Source of the DNA: Toxotes chatareus
Taxonomy: Eukaryota; Chordata; Actinopteri; Toxotidae
Direction: 5' to 3'
DNA: 64,000 nt
Assembly: GCA_016801885.1 (NCBI GenBank)
Contig: CM028895.1
Coordinates: forward strand, 10,750,001-10,814,000
Shown: positions 14,401-28,500 of the stretch, in pieces
Position numbering within the stretch: position 1 is the stretch's first letter
Layout: each line of letters opens with the position of its first letter
The notes under the pieces: model-generated
The model's database searches: none
Seen by the model: the letters and a program-made list of their open reading frames with translations, nothing else
What the model was told of the DNA's origin: nothing
Made by a program: the position numbers and the translations under genes

Positions 14401-17400
14401 TTCTCTGCAAATCGCACAAAAAGACCAAAGCCAACAACGTGTTAGTCTGCCTCTCGATGCTTTCTTACCCTTTCTGTGACCTTCAGCCCCAAGCCCATTT
14501 GTTTCTACTGAAGCTGTAAGTCTTTAAAAATGGGTCGTGAATATATTGTTTTCCTTTTTAAAAATGATGAAATAACTCCCCCAAACAGAAGGGTGCTGTA
14601 GTTTTTAACAGACTTTACTCAAACTAGAGTAATTGTTGCATCTCTCCAGGACTATTTTCAGCTGCGGATTTGGTGCTCTTGTGATAATTTACAGCAGCAG
14701 GACAGTGTATGTGGCATCAACTCACAGGAAACTACCTGTGTTCATTGTAATGAAGGAACACGTCACCCAATACAAAAGTGTGACTCACTAATGTGTTTTT
14801 AATGGTTTCTGGACAACAATAGGGCTCTGTGGGGTAGAGGAACTGGCTATGTCAGGAGCCAGAAAAGGAGGAGGAGTGGTTCATTGTTGATTTTGGTCTT
14901 TTCAGTCGTTTGGTGATTGTAAGAAAAATACAGAATATCACCAGACTTATTTTTTCCCTAAAAACGAGTAAATGAATGAAATACAAATGTAAGCAAAACA
15001 CTCAGAAGACTCCTCTCCCATGTCTTCCTCAGAGCGGTGCTGGACCAGAACTTATTTGATGATGACAGTTTCCTGTATGAGGAGGCTCCAGAGCTGCTGA
15101 GATTCCGCACAGCCACACCCTCCATTGAGCTGCTGACCGACTGGTACCAGAGCAGAGCCCAGGATATCGACTCCTGCTCCAGACAGGTACGAACACGCAC
15201 GTGATACCGGTGTGCTCTGACTCGGGTGCTTGTGGGAAGGTTGAACCTCCTTGTACCACAGCTTTTCACGCCGTGATTGCCCTGGTGTGCCTATCACGAG
15301 ACGAGACTGTCTGAAAGTATGTGGCGCTGAACCCCATATTTAAGTTGTTAATGCGTCTCACCCTTTTATGACAACAGTTTTTCTTTTTTACCCCATCTTT
15401 GAGTTTGCCTGTTTGCCCTCTAACATGCTTGGACAGCACATCATACAAATTAGTTGTTTTCTACTATACCTCTGTCTTTATCTTTGAAACTTCTAATTGT
15501 AGCCTGAAACTGAGAAAAACTGTGTTCAGACAGCTTGCTGCCATGGCAATAAGGAAGCGTTTCTCAAGCATTCTGGCTTTCAACAACTGCCACATGCACA
15601 GAATTGTGGGAGTTTTTTGTTGCCCTCGCTTTCACCTTGCAATTAGTTTGTTCGTCCCTTGTTAATGATCAAAATCAGCTCCAACTGGTAGAAATTTCTC
15701 TATTAAGGTGAAACATTTTTCACACCCGTCTCAGGTTCCTTTTCAGGATTCTTGTACTTAATTGAAACTTACAGCAGGACAGCGGCAGAAAAGGAATTAA
15801 TAGACATCTGGCAATTGGGGGAGATAATTGCCATTGCACACTTCTGTTCTTTGTTCTCTCTTCTTTGATTGGAGCAGAAAAATGTGACGAGCTGTGATTC
15901 AGACTGCAGAGGAGATGTTGCCAACCTCCATCAGTCAAGGTCATTTTGACAGTCATTATCATATTTGCCATATGGACTTCTAATGAAGAGTAACCAAAGC
16001 TTCTGTCATCTGCGCTCTGTTGCTGTAACTGAAAAATAGGACTTGATAGGACTTGTTTAGTGGAGTAATGGGATGTAACTGCTGGAGCTGCCCACTCCCT
16101 ACACCCACACTATCCACACCGCGGCTCTGTCCCCTCTTTACCTCCTTCACAGTGATGGATCAAGGTTGTCACAGTGCTCTCTTTGTCTTTGCGAAAGGAC
16201 TAACTGGGGTGCAGTCATATCCTTCCCCTTCATTTCTCCATTTCAGCCCCTTCACTGGGTGTAAGGAGGATAGAGGAGCATAGATTTGGGGGTCCATTGC
16301 TCACTTTTGAAGACAACTGGGGAATCGTGCCTTTCATCATTTACTCAAGAAAATAAAGGAGACACTGAGCGACAGTGTGTGTGTGTATCTGTGTGTGTAA
16401 AAGGAAGTCTTTGTTAATCTCTAGGAATCACACCAGCTCTCTTTCATTTTCTCCCTTGTTCCTCTTTAATTAGACCTCCTCTCCTTTTGCTCTCTCACGC
16501 GTTACTCCAGGAGCCTCTCGGGACCGTCCCTAACTCTTATGTCTCTTGCCTTTCATATACTTCCTTTTCTCACTCTCCCACACATACAGACATGACAGAG
16601 AGAGACATTGGAACAGCTCCGCTGCCATTTGTTGAGCTTTTTCGCTTTATTTTTTTTCCCCGTCCTTCCTGCCCTCTTTACTTTTTCATCTCATTTGTTC
16701 TCTCTCATTTGCGGCCTCCTCCTATCCCTCATCTGGCCGTATTTATGCTTGGGAGAGCGTTTTAATGGAGGAAAATGGGGTTTGATTAAAAGGAGCCACA
16801 TCAGAGGACGCATGAGTGTTCTAAACCAGTCGCAGAGCGGTAGGAAGCGAGGCACTGAATGGGAAGATTGACAAGATGACTCAGAGAGAGAGAGTTTGAA
16901 AAAGTAGAGAATGGAAGCCCAACAGAGAGAACGAAGAGAAAAAAGCGATAAATCCTGGGCCAATGCAAAATCCCTAGTTAGGTTAGAGTATCTTACAAAC
17001 AGAGAGAGGGGTGGACAGCACTAACATATGTTGAGGTAAAAAAGAAATCAGTCTCATGGAAAGAGACGTCTGTGCAAAAGAAAATCCCCCAGTATAAGGG
17101 GTGAAAGGATAGTAATAAAGGACATTAAAAACAAGTGTTTGAGACACTGTCGGCAACAAAATGGCACGAAATGAGAGGGTGGTTTTGTAAAAGCAGACAG
17201 AGAGGGGAGACAGGCATACAGAGAAGGCAAAGGGCCAGACTGGGAGTTCAGACGAGGGCCAACCATGATGACTGTCGCAAAGTTCTGTTAAGAGGTGGGA
17301 AGAAAGAGAAGAGGATAAAAAATTGAACACAGTTGAAGAGAAAATGTGAAAATTATGTTTGAAAGAAAGGACAGAGATAGGACAGTCAGGAGAGACAAAG

Positions 17401-20400
17401 AAGGATCAAATTGAGTTGGAAAATTAAACTCAAGACTTTGTGAAATCCACTGTGGTGGTGAGAGGGAGACAGAGGATACAAGTTGTGTTACAGGGTAGAG
17501 AATGATGAGGGGAGGGCCTGGAGACGAGGCCGTAATTAAAAAGTGAGAGATTTTAACATCTGAATTGTCTGCGGTTAGCTGGGGAATCTATCTCTGGAGA
17601 GCAGCGAAAGGGAGAAGGAGGGAGGGATGGAGAGAACGGGGGAGGATCTTACTCCTGGTTAGATCAATAGACTTCTCTCTCTTGTATCTAATTGCTCAGG
17701 CTTTGACTCAAAGTGATTTGGGTTTTTTCTTGTTGTCTGTCCTGTATGTGTGTGTACATTTTACAAATGAAGGCAAGCCATTTTTTATTCAGCAAAAATG
17801 TGTTGAGATTAGCTGAGGATGACAAGATTGCAGAACCTCTGTGTGTGTGCGCGCATGTGCTCGTGTACACGCATGATACTGCGCTAACCGCTGTGTCAAT
17901 GAGCTCTCCGTCTGTAAAGGGTGGAGAGAAAGCAATCATCACTACAGGGTCTAGTGGCATCTGCTATTGATTGGCTAGCATCCACAGGTGGCTGAGCATC
18001 GATTGGCTGGGCGTGCTGCCAGCATATAGGTGGTCGGATATTGATTGGTTGCTCTTCTGGAGGGAATTTTATCGATCAGAGTAGCAGGAAGCCTGAATCT
18101 TTCCTGTTTTATTGTACAAAGGCTAATGATTGGATATTAGTAATGACTGACGGATATTATTTGGTTTCGGATTGGTTGGGATATTGTTGTTTTGTTCATG
18201 TCCCAGTTCAGTGATCCCCAGCAACAGTTTTTCAATGATGTGGCGCATTGCTGTAAACAGTCTCTTTATTCGCCTGCTGCTCAGGTGTCTTTGACTTGGT
18301 TTACTGGATTGTAACATGGTAGTGAGCTACAAGGCAGTTCATGTACAGTATATAGCAATACAGTGCAGTACAACAGCACTACAGAGTACAGCATCAGAGG
18401 TAATTCAACAAATGTCACAGAGTAGAGGTTTAATATTATAGGTTTCGCAGGTGTTGGATTTGTATAGTGCCTCTGTGCTGCATTGGATTGGAATATACAG
18501 TGGCCATGATATTTCTTTCACCCTGTGGAGTTTCCTTAGACAGTATGCTGTTAGAAGTGAAATTTGTATAGGATTATTTCATTATCATCCAGGACCTCTG
18601 TAGATGTTTGTTGTTGTAACATTAGCCATTGACTAATCATCAGCCAAGTGCCCCTCAGAAAAATAGGGTGGCACACTGTAGGGTCATTAAGGTTACGGTT
18701 TACTGTGGCCAACTTTAAGGCACAAGTAGGAGGGTTAGTTTTTAGTTGTGCATGCGGTATTGATCTAGGGATAGCAGTATGATTCGGTTAGTTGGTCAAA
18801 AAAGATCAAAAAATGTCTGAAAACTATTGGATGGATTGACATGAAATCTTGTACAGATGTTTATGGTCACTGCAGGATAAATGCAACTGACTTTGCCTAT
18901 AGTGCCACTTTAAGGATAGCATTTGTGGTTCAGCATGAAATGTCTTCACAGTTGTCTGGATTTCCATGTATTTTCATGTGCACATTCAATATAGTGCATA
19001 CTGAAGACTAAGTCCATAATAGCATGGTGTCATCACTCAATAGATAGATTGACCATTGGGCTTGTCACCTAAAAAACTACTTAAGAAAAGAAGGATTTGT
19101 CTTTGCTGTTTCTTTCTCTCTCTAACTGGCATTTCTCTCTGTCCATCAGGTGGACTGTGCCCTGTCACTGGTGCGTCTGGGGAAGGAGCGGGAGATCCCA
19201 GGGCTGGAGCTCTTGTGCGATGACTTGGTCACCATGGAAACCCTTGTGTATGAGGCATCATGTGAATTGAGCCTGACATTCAAAGATCTGCAGCAGTTAA
19301 GTGATATTGACAAGCTCCGCCTGCTTATGAAAAATGTAAGTGTCATAATTTGCACCTTTCACATTTCACATTTTCACTGGCAGACGCTTTGTCATAATAT
19401 GTTTCAGAAACAGAAATAGGTTTGAAATTCATATTCTTGAAGATTAATTAAGTCTGATTAAATTGCTAACAACATCAGCTATATGCTGATCTGCATTTCT
19501 TGTCTAATTCATAGTAAGTGAGGTAGGTTTTCATTGTCAGTAAAAATAAGATAACATTTTATTTATAAGTTCCACAGTGTGGTTACTTCAATCCTTGATT
19601 TGTTACTTAAACGAGACATAATGTATGCCAATTTCAGTTTAAATAGGCAACAAAGCAAACAGAAAAATCCAGCAGCGCGAAAATATTTTGTATAGGAGTC
19701 TTAGAGTAAATTAGTTTCTTTTCATTTCTGAAATACCTGACATTTGACAACATAAAATTTCCATCAAAATGCGGCAAGAGAGCTATGAAAGCCAGTCTGT
19801 AGCAGGTAGTACAGTTACAAGTCCCCTTGGAGTACATAATATGAGATGTCCTCTAAATTGTCGCTAATAACTGCCAGCTTTAGCCTGTGAGGACCACTGC
19901 CAGTAGGATTTGCCATATAGGCAGGCAGCCAGCCAGCTAATGTTGTTGACTGCACTAACACATGCTGTTTGACTGGTACTCCCTTTGGGCGCTGTGTGTG
20001 TGTGTGTGAGTGAGTGTCTGTGAATGTTTACCAAACTCGCCTAGATTAAATCTCCCTCTTTTCCTGCGTCTGATGTCTTTCTTTATCAGAGACACAGTAC
20101 AGCAAAGTAAAATGTTTGTGTGTGGGTGTTCAAGTTTGCATTTGGCATCTGAATATTTTTTGAATCTCATTTTTCCTCTGGATTCTCTCTTATCTGTATA
20201 TCCTGAGTCAGAGCTGTCGCAAGGTGGGTGCAAGGCCCTGCACAAACTTGACATGCATCTGCACAGTTCTCAGCACAACCCACATACTGTAGATATTATA
20301 GTTCAAGTTTAATTGCATGGCACGTTTTGATGTGGATGTAGTTTAAAGTACTAAGCGGTGTTCTAAAAAACATGAAAACAAAAGAGATGAATCTATATAC

Positions 20401-23400
20401 AGTATATGAACAATGAAATTCTCCCACGGGGTGTGCATCTGGTATTGACCCCTCCAGGTTTCACACTTATTATGTGCTCACAGTCTTTATGGGCTAACCA
20501 CCTTATAATGTGCTCATGTAAGTCTCTGTTCAGTTTATTTGTGTGGAGAAGCTTTCCATTCTCTAGGAATGTATTTCCTTCATGGCAGCAACGCACAACA
20601 TGAACCAGAAAACAACTTCTGGGTTAACGTGACACTTCCAAGGCTGGCTAACTTTATCTGACACATTGTAGAAGGACAAGTAGAAACTTGCCTGCGTAGC
20701 AACATTAAGCGTATGACAACCCATAATTCAACACTCTTTAAGTAAAAGAAACAATTTACAGTCAACACCCTAGCACTTCGTTTGAATACGCAGGCGTGTG
20801 TAGCCCACAGTGACACGTCTTGCTCATGTTACTCGGAGAACCAGGGTTAACCTAGACTTTTCCAAATCTGTCTGTGACAGTGGTGATATGAGGGGAAAAA
20901 TGCCATCTCAGATTCAGGGGATTTTTTATTTATTGTGCTGTTTTATTTTATTGGTTATGTTTAACATTTTTGTAAGCGATTTAATTTTTTCAATCTAAAT
21001 TGCCCTTCTTTGTAACACACAAGAGTCAATGCTTGATTTGTTCAGATGGCTCCTTCATTGTATATACTACTTTTTCAAAAGTAATTCACAGAAAAAAAAT
21101 GTGTGTTGTATTTGGGCCAGTGCAGTACTTTATATGCAAGATTCGTACTGAGCATGTTTAAATTTCAGTTAATATTGCAAGACGATTTGCAAAATTAATG
21201 ATGCACAAAGAAGACCAAGAAGTACAATAATAAAACAGAGACCACAGCAGCCCTGACCTTAGATCAGGAGGGTTTCAGTTTCATCTTTTTTACTCAACAC
21301 AGGCTAGGCATTAGCTGTTGAAAAAGATAAAATCATTATTTGGTTTTGATCAGTATTTTGAAACAAGATGGGAAATAATGTCCACGATTAAAAAAAAAAA
21401 AAAAACAAACATTATGCTGCAAGTATGAGTTTTGTCCATAAGCATAAGTAGCCAGAGGGCGTTTATATCCATTTTAGTGTGATGTCTGAACTGTGTCCTT
21501 ATGCAAATGTCTTTCTATCACCAGTCCAGCAATGAGCGCTATGTGAAAGATGCCTTCCAGTGGATGGTGCCATTCCTGCACCGCTGTGAGGGACAAAAAG
21601 AGGGTGCTGCTAAGTCTCTGCTCAGAGAGTATCTGGTCAGCCTGGCCCAGCGAGACCTCACCCTGCCCCTCATCGTTTTTCAGCACTCCAAACCTGACGT
21701 AAGTGTCCGAACACACACGCGAACGCAGGCGTAGAGGCTGTCACACTTGGGTGACGATAAATGGAGGGACAGCAAAATGAAAGCACACTCACACACACAC
21801 ATTTTGTCTCCAGCTGTTTGTGCCATGTCAGGGCCAGTGTTGTAGCCCTGTGCTGTAAATGTTATATTTATGACACCATAAGGGCACAGCCAAGGACAGG
21901 TCTCCTGGCTATTAGAAAACAGGCAGCACACACACAAACACTCAAAGGGAAGAAAATACTCAAAATGATACATTACCTCAAAAAAAAGAAAAAAAAGAAA
22001 AGACCACAGGGTTGGTCATGCCCTGATGCACACACACACACACACACACACTGACCTCTCCTCTCCTCACCTCCAGTGCCAGCAGAAGATCATCGGGGAC
22101 CCAGACCAGCTGATGGCGGTTGCTCTGGAATGCATCTACAGCTGTGAGAGAGTTGATCAGCTCAGCCTCTGTTATGACATCCTGGAGTGTCTGCCTCAGA
22201 GGGGCTACGGGTCAGACACACAAACATGCACTCAGAAAACCTTCCATGATCACACACGCACACAAAGTGGCTAAATATCATGTAGTTATGTAAACCATGA
22301 AGCAGTCCACCACTGCCTCATCTACAGTAACCCACTGGTCCCACCTCTTTGCTTTTCTTCCTCATTTCCCTTTCTGTCTCTCTCCTAGGACCTGTCAATA
22401 AACCTTTCACCTCTGTTTCTGTGTCCCTCCCTCTGCACCTTTCTTTTCCTCCTCCTTCTTTCTTTCTTTCATTCTTAACTCTGACTGTGCAGAGCCATCA
22501 GTTAGCCTAGCCTAATTCTATACAGTATTTCCTACCACCTACTATTTCTTCACCACCTCCTGTGTAACACATTTTATTTCAAATGGCAAGAGGGCCTGTC
22601 CTTTAAGTCTCCCATGAGGCTCTGTGGGTATGCCGTGCATTTGAAGGAAAGAAAGTGATAATAAAAGACTATGAGGGAAAAAAATCAAGAGCTGTAAAGT
22701 GTCAGTGTAGCTTACATCAATTGAAATGACGTATTCTTAGATGGATAATTCATGCTGTGTGCATCTTAATTTCAAAATTGAATTTCAACAGCTGTTTTCA
22801 TACATGCTCTGCAACCCTGAACCTTTCCAGACATTACCCAGTGGAGTTATATGTGTGAATGCAAATGTCTGAATCAGTTGAAGTGGACATTAAAACAGAC
22901 TTTACCTATTTCCTTTGTACAAAGTCTACGTGATGTCTGATTGAGGACATCCGGGCAATGTCTGAATCTGATTCTCTGAACGTTGTCTGGAGTTCATATG
23001 TGAAGACGGCTTACTATAACTTACCAGACTTTTCAATAAGTCATCTTGTGACCTTTTCAAATGGCTCACATAGCTGGCTTCAGCTGCAGCGTGTTGTGCC
23101 GTGCTGTGATAATATGTATTTCCATGACACATTCACGGCAGGGGACAATTCACTGAAACAAGGTTTTATGGTCCTGCTTGGGAACAGGGCCCCTCCCAGC
23201 CCAGGTGTTACTGCAGTTACTCTTGAGGATAGCTAGTCATAACCTGCTTTTGATGCTCTCTATTTTTTTTTTTTTTTTGTATCAGTCTTTGCAGATGGGT
23301 CTGGTTTTATTTGCTCAGGTGAAAAGATGTGTGCTTTAAAATCAGATAATTCCTACTAAACCTGTAGACAGTGACTTCTGTGGCACTGGAAGAGACCTAA

Positions 23401-25532
23401 CTAAGGTGCAGGGTAGGAACTTCAGACACCTGAGTGAGAGCGCATGTACAACATCAATCCTGTTCTGCTTCACATTCTTTCAAAGTGTTCAGAAAGATAA
23501 AGAGCTTCTAGGTGACATATGTGGAAGAGAGAGCAGACATAATAGTATGTGGCAGTATCAGATAGATCCCGTGTTATATTTTTCAAGTCAATGTCAAACT
23601 GCTTGCTGCACCAAAAACACAAAGCCTGAAATATTCAGTGCTATTAAGATGTATTCTCTTAATTGTCATTTAACACTGAAGTTTTGCAGTTGAGCTTATT
23701 AACTGCTCAAATCAGGGTAATAAAAAATACATGACTGCATATAACTCTCATAAATGTTACTTTCTAAATCAGTACTGTACTGGCATTTCACACTAAGCAT
23801 TTCACTTTGCCAGACAAGCTTCCTTTCTGCAGTGTTTGGATTAGCAATGCTGCAAGGCTGTACTGGATATTCAGTCCCTTCAACTTCACATTTCTCCCAG
23901 GAGTGAGTTCTCTGACTTACTAAGCTCCAAAATTGCCACCACAGCCTAGAATATTACAGATTCGCGAGCTCGGATAGAAACGACGACTTAGTAGTTTCAA
24001 CCCAATTTTCTGTTGGGGTTTTTTTTTTTTTTTGACAGCTCAGAAAAATGTAACATGCGTCCACCCTGGGCAAGCGGGGAAATGCAGAAATGGGCAAGGG
24101 ATTAGATGGTGAGAGAGGGAGAAAAGGGTATTAAAACGAGGAAGAGCAGGAGGTGGAGCAGCAGAGACAGTCAGAGAAGAAAAAAGAATGATGCAGGGAA
24201 ATGGATAAATGGATTCAGAGGTCAAGATTGTGAGTGCTTAAAAAAAAACAGGAACAACATACAGAAGGTTGTTTCATCGGGGTCAGTACTCTAGTGGGGG
24301 ACAGGCCAGCCTGACCCAGAATCCTTTGCCTCAAGGCAAAGCATCATGGGGTTTTATTTATTTTTAGTGGGGAATCAGTAGAATCTCACAGTAGTAGGCC
24401 ACACACAAGCCCACACATATACAGTACACTGTACAAGCATAAATACACATATAGGCATGCACTTGCTCATTGTGCACACACTTCATTATGTAGAAAGCAT
24501 TTCTACTTGATGTTTACTTACCCCAGACTTTGCTTTTTAATGACGCAAACACAAAGTAACCAATGCTTTTGTGTGTATGTGTGTGTGTCTCTGTCTGTCA
24601 TCCTACAGGCTGGAGACGGACATCACCGCAACACTCCACGATCAGGTGGACAAACTTGAGAAGCATCTCAGGTACAGCAGCACACTCACACCATCTTTCA
24701 GCTGTCATTCCCGCTTTCTCCTTTGTCTTCTCCTGTCTACCCAGTTCAGCCGGATGAGCAGGTTGCAGTTGAATTTTCAAGCAGAAACTAGTTTCAGGCT
24801 CTCCCAATATAAGCATTTGGTTCTCTTCCCCGTCCTCTCTCACAGCTTTAATTGAACGTCTTTGGGTTCTGGACTATTGTTTAAACAAAACAAAGATTCA
24901 GTCGGGCTCTTCATCCATACATTTCTGTTGTACCAAATTATGAGGGCATTTAAAGTGCTGAAAAGAGAAGTCCTTCAGTTTGGTGATTAACGCTGCATTG
25001 GTTGGGAAATGTTCACTTTGTAGCAGTGCTTATTCTGTCCCTCCCCCATTATGGGCCTGATGGAAAACGCCCAGAAGGAGAAGAGACATGGATGCACAGT
25101 CAACACACACATATACACTCAATATCAAAGGACCACTGTCTGTCCCATGGTATTCAAGCAGCCTCTGGCATTTTCTCTCTTACAGGTCAAAATCAACTAC
25201 ACGTCTCACTCTCTCCCTCTCTCTCTCTCCCCCTCTTTCTCTCTTATTCTGTCTCTCTCCTGCACTCCCCTCCTCAGGGTGAACGTCTGAACACAGAGAA
25301 GTGATGAGGAAGGAATAAGGATGAAGGCAGGGGGAGGGCACGAGCCTGAAGGGAATGGGAGTGTAGATGATGATGAGGAGGAGGAAGCAGCAACAGGAAA
25401 GCCTGTGTTAGAGCTTAGTGTTGGCCTTTACAGACAAACATCCACACATATTTACATGCAGGCACACACAACCATGCACAAACACACCCTGAGGAGCCTG
25501 GGAAGTGTGTTCGTGTGTATGAAGCATTGTGA

Positions 25533-25595
<63 letters not shown>

Positions 25596-28500
25596 GTTCT
25601 CTCGTACCCAGATGAATCAGGCAGTAAATGCGAAGTGTCTGCTCTCCGAGTGCCTCCAGAATAAAAGCTGTTTTCAGCTGCTGCCACTACAACTTGCTGG
25701 CATATTAATATGTGCACAGGGAACATGCAGACACTCCCACACACACACACATTCACACTCAAGCAAACACACGCACGGTTGTAAATATCAGGGCTTGTTG
25801 TCTGTCTCTGCCTTTTGCTTACACTAACACACATATACAGTGACGCACACACAAACACACATATGCACACGCAGGCACCTGTTTACTATGATAATGAGTT
25901 GCGGCAGAGAGCGAACATCTGTAGCAGCACGACCCTGTTGAGACTGGGGGTGCCATGCTAATCCCACACCAGCACACGCATGCACACACACATACATACA
26001 TACATACACACTCTCCTTCCCTCGGTTGTATAAGACTGCCGCTGTTCACATGCTCCTAAACGCACACAAACACACACTTAAAAAGAGGGGCTGTCTCGTT
26101 GGCGTGCGTTTTATCATGTTGCTCTTCAGTCTCGCTCTACACTTTCTCCATCTGCACTGTGGCTTGCAAATGACTTTCTGCTGCCAAAATAATGAACAGC
26201 TTAGAGCGTACACATCCTCTGTCTTTCTCCTTCTCACTCTCCCTTGGATTTCTCAGGTTTTTTTTTTCCCCCACATTTCTTCTCTTTTGGCATTTCCTGA
26301 TACCTACTGCTGCCAACCATCCTGTCTGCTCTGGCTGCTGAAAGAACGTGTTGATTAATTTGACTAGAAAATGTATGTGTCTGTATGTACTTGTTCGTAA
26401 TAGTGTGGTGGAAGTACTGGAGAAACACGGTTTACAGAAACCAATCTCGTATGTGAAGAACAGCCAGAACAGCGAAGAGGAAGCACACCAGCTAATGGTC
26501 AAACTGTGCCGCCACACTGGCCGCAAGTACGCAAATGCACACATACACTTGAATACACACAAAATGTCCTTCAAGATCCCATGAACCTTAAGTAAATTTA
26601 ACGTGTGTCTAGAAATCCTCCGGTGAGCGAGACAGTGTGGAGAGGACTACTGCAGGACCTGCTTGACATGCAGCAGAACGTCTATACCTGTCTGAAACCG
26701 GAGACATGTCACCAGGTACTGCACCTCAACAGAGCAGCTACACCCACATTATACAATGACTACTCAGATTTTATTAGATTAAAAAGTGTACCAGTAATTA
26801 AAGGTGAAAATGTTTCTGTATGCACATTTTGAACCAGAGTTTAAATGAAATAAAATGACGATGCACCTTATGAAACAATGTTAAAACTTTCGCTCACTTG
26901 AACACTGAACACTGTCTCTTCCTGCATAATTTCTCCTCTCCTTCCCCAACTGCTGCAGGTTTTTGTTGAGTCCCTGCTGTGCTCAAGCCGTGTGGAGAAC
27001 GTACGCCTCGCAGGGCAGCTCATGCACTGCTCCAAGGTATATTTAAATACGACTCGCGACTCTACTTCACACTGCCCATTGGGGTCTCTGGATATTAAAC
27101 CGCCCATTATGAATTCTAATGCTGCAGTCTCATTGATGTCTTGATTTTGAATTAATGTTTCCAGGTCAGCCAGGATATTCCTGTCAGCTTGTCATTTCGG
27201 GGTAAAGGTTACACTCTGAAGGTGGCCTATGCCAACAGTGTGGAGCTGGTGCTGGCTGCTGCCAGAGAATACTTCAACTCTTCCACGACGCTGACGGACC
27301 CCTGCATGGGCCTGGCTAGGTGAGAAGGGAATTGCCTTTAAGCCGGGAATCTCTGCAAAATTTTGCTATCCTTGCACAATAAAAACTCTTGAATCTGGAA
27401 TCTTGAATCTTGAAGGGAAATGAGGAGTATTCATTCTTTTGAGGACTAGTAAGAATTTTTTCACTGGTCATTTTCTTTATGGGGACCAGTTGAAATTTAG
27501 AGCCTGACTTTACATTTAAATTAGTTTAGATTAGAGTTAAGATAAATGTTAGAAATTCAGTATTTTTTTAGTAAATTTATGAATTGCATGTAATTTCTGA
27601 TCAGACTTGTACAAACACTGCCAAGCCGAAGTGTTTGTATGCTATCTGAGATGTTGACCTTGCTTGTTGTGATGAATGAGAAAAACATTTATTTCTGTGT
27701 GGGTGGATGATGTTTTTGTGTTCGCATGGATGACCAGGAAAAAAATAGTGGCGGCTGCTTGTATTTCATCTCCTACAGTATGTTACATGAAGTTTATACC
27801 AAGTATTTGCAAATCTGCGTGTTGCTGGTTTCAGATCCCAGAGGGGCGTCAGTGGGTGTCTAACCTTAGGGTTATTCCATCCCAACTCACCTAGGACCTA
27901 AATAATAAATGACATGGGAACAGGGGAAAAGTTCTGAATTCTGGGTGAGTTGGCATGGAATGACCCCTCACCGTCTGTTCGTAGTGGGGAAGTGGGACAG
28001 AAATTGGGTCGTCATTAATTTATAGTAACTAATACATAGGCCCCCCTCCACACACTTGGACAGCATCATCCATTGTACCACTCCCACTGTGTGCGTGTGT
28101 GCGTGCCTCTATGTGTGAATGTGTGTGTGTGTGTTTGTTGCATGTGAATTTGAGATATGAGACAGGAAGTGGTGTCTGAACATGTGCCTGTCGCTCTGAA
28201 ATTAATAGTCCATGCCGACTGGAAGCCTGTGTCCTTTAGATTAAAATAACTGCTCCACAGACACACATTTCAGCCTGTGTACTAAATGCCAAAGACACAC
28301 ACACAGACACATACATGCTCAGAGAGATACGCTAACTGCACCTGCCTGTGTCCTGAACGGATGCGGTCAGTGGCACTTAGCAAGAGTTTACGCAAGGACA
28401 AAGAGACTCTTCTTAAAATAACACGGGGATCCCCTCCAACTGCTGAAGTGATCTCAAAGCATCACTCAGGAGAGACAGAAGTGTGACACAGTCACACAGA

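Larger units (their letters stand above)
15187..19149 (+). other. NBAS intron 8
   Basis: This 4-kb intron has a long purine-rich stretch on the + strand (about 16840-17660), a cluster of five GATTGG motifs (17969-18175), and a degraded fish repeat with the word ACTATTGGATGGATTGACAT (about 18775-18960). The pyrimidine tract TTTCTTTCTCTCTCT precedes the CATCAG acceptor. No coding exon was seen. Confidence 0.8.

Noticed and set aside
25321..25827. 168-codon open frame rich in His/Thr
   Set aside because: It crosses the (CA)n array at 25535-25592 and consists largely of dinucleotide-encoded repeats. No homology was recognised and it lies inside an NBAS intron.
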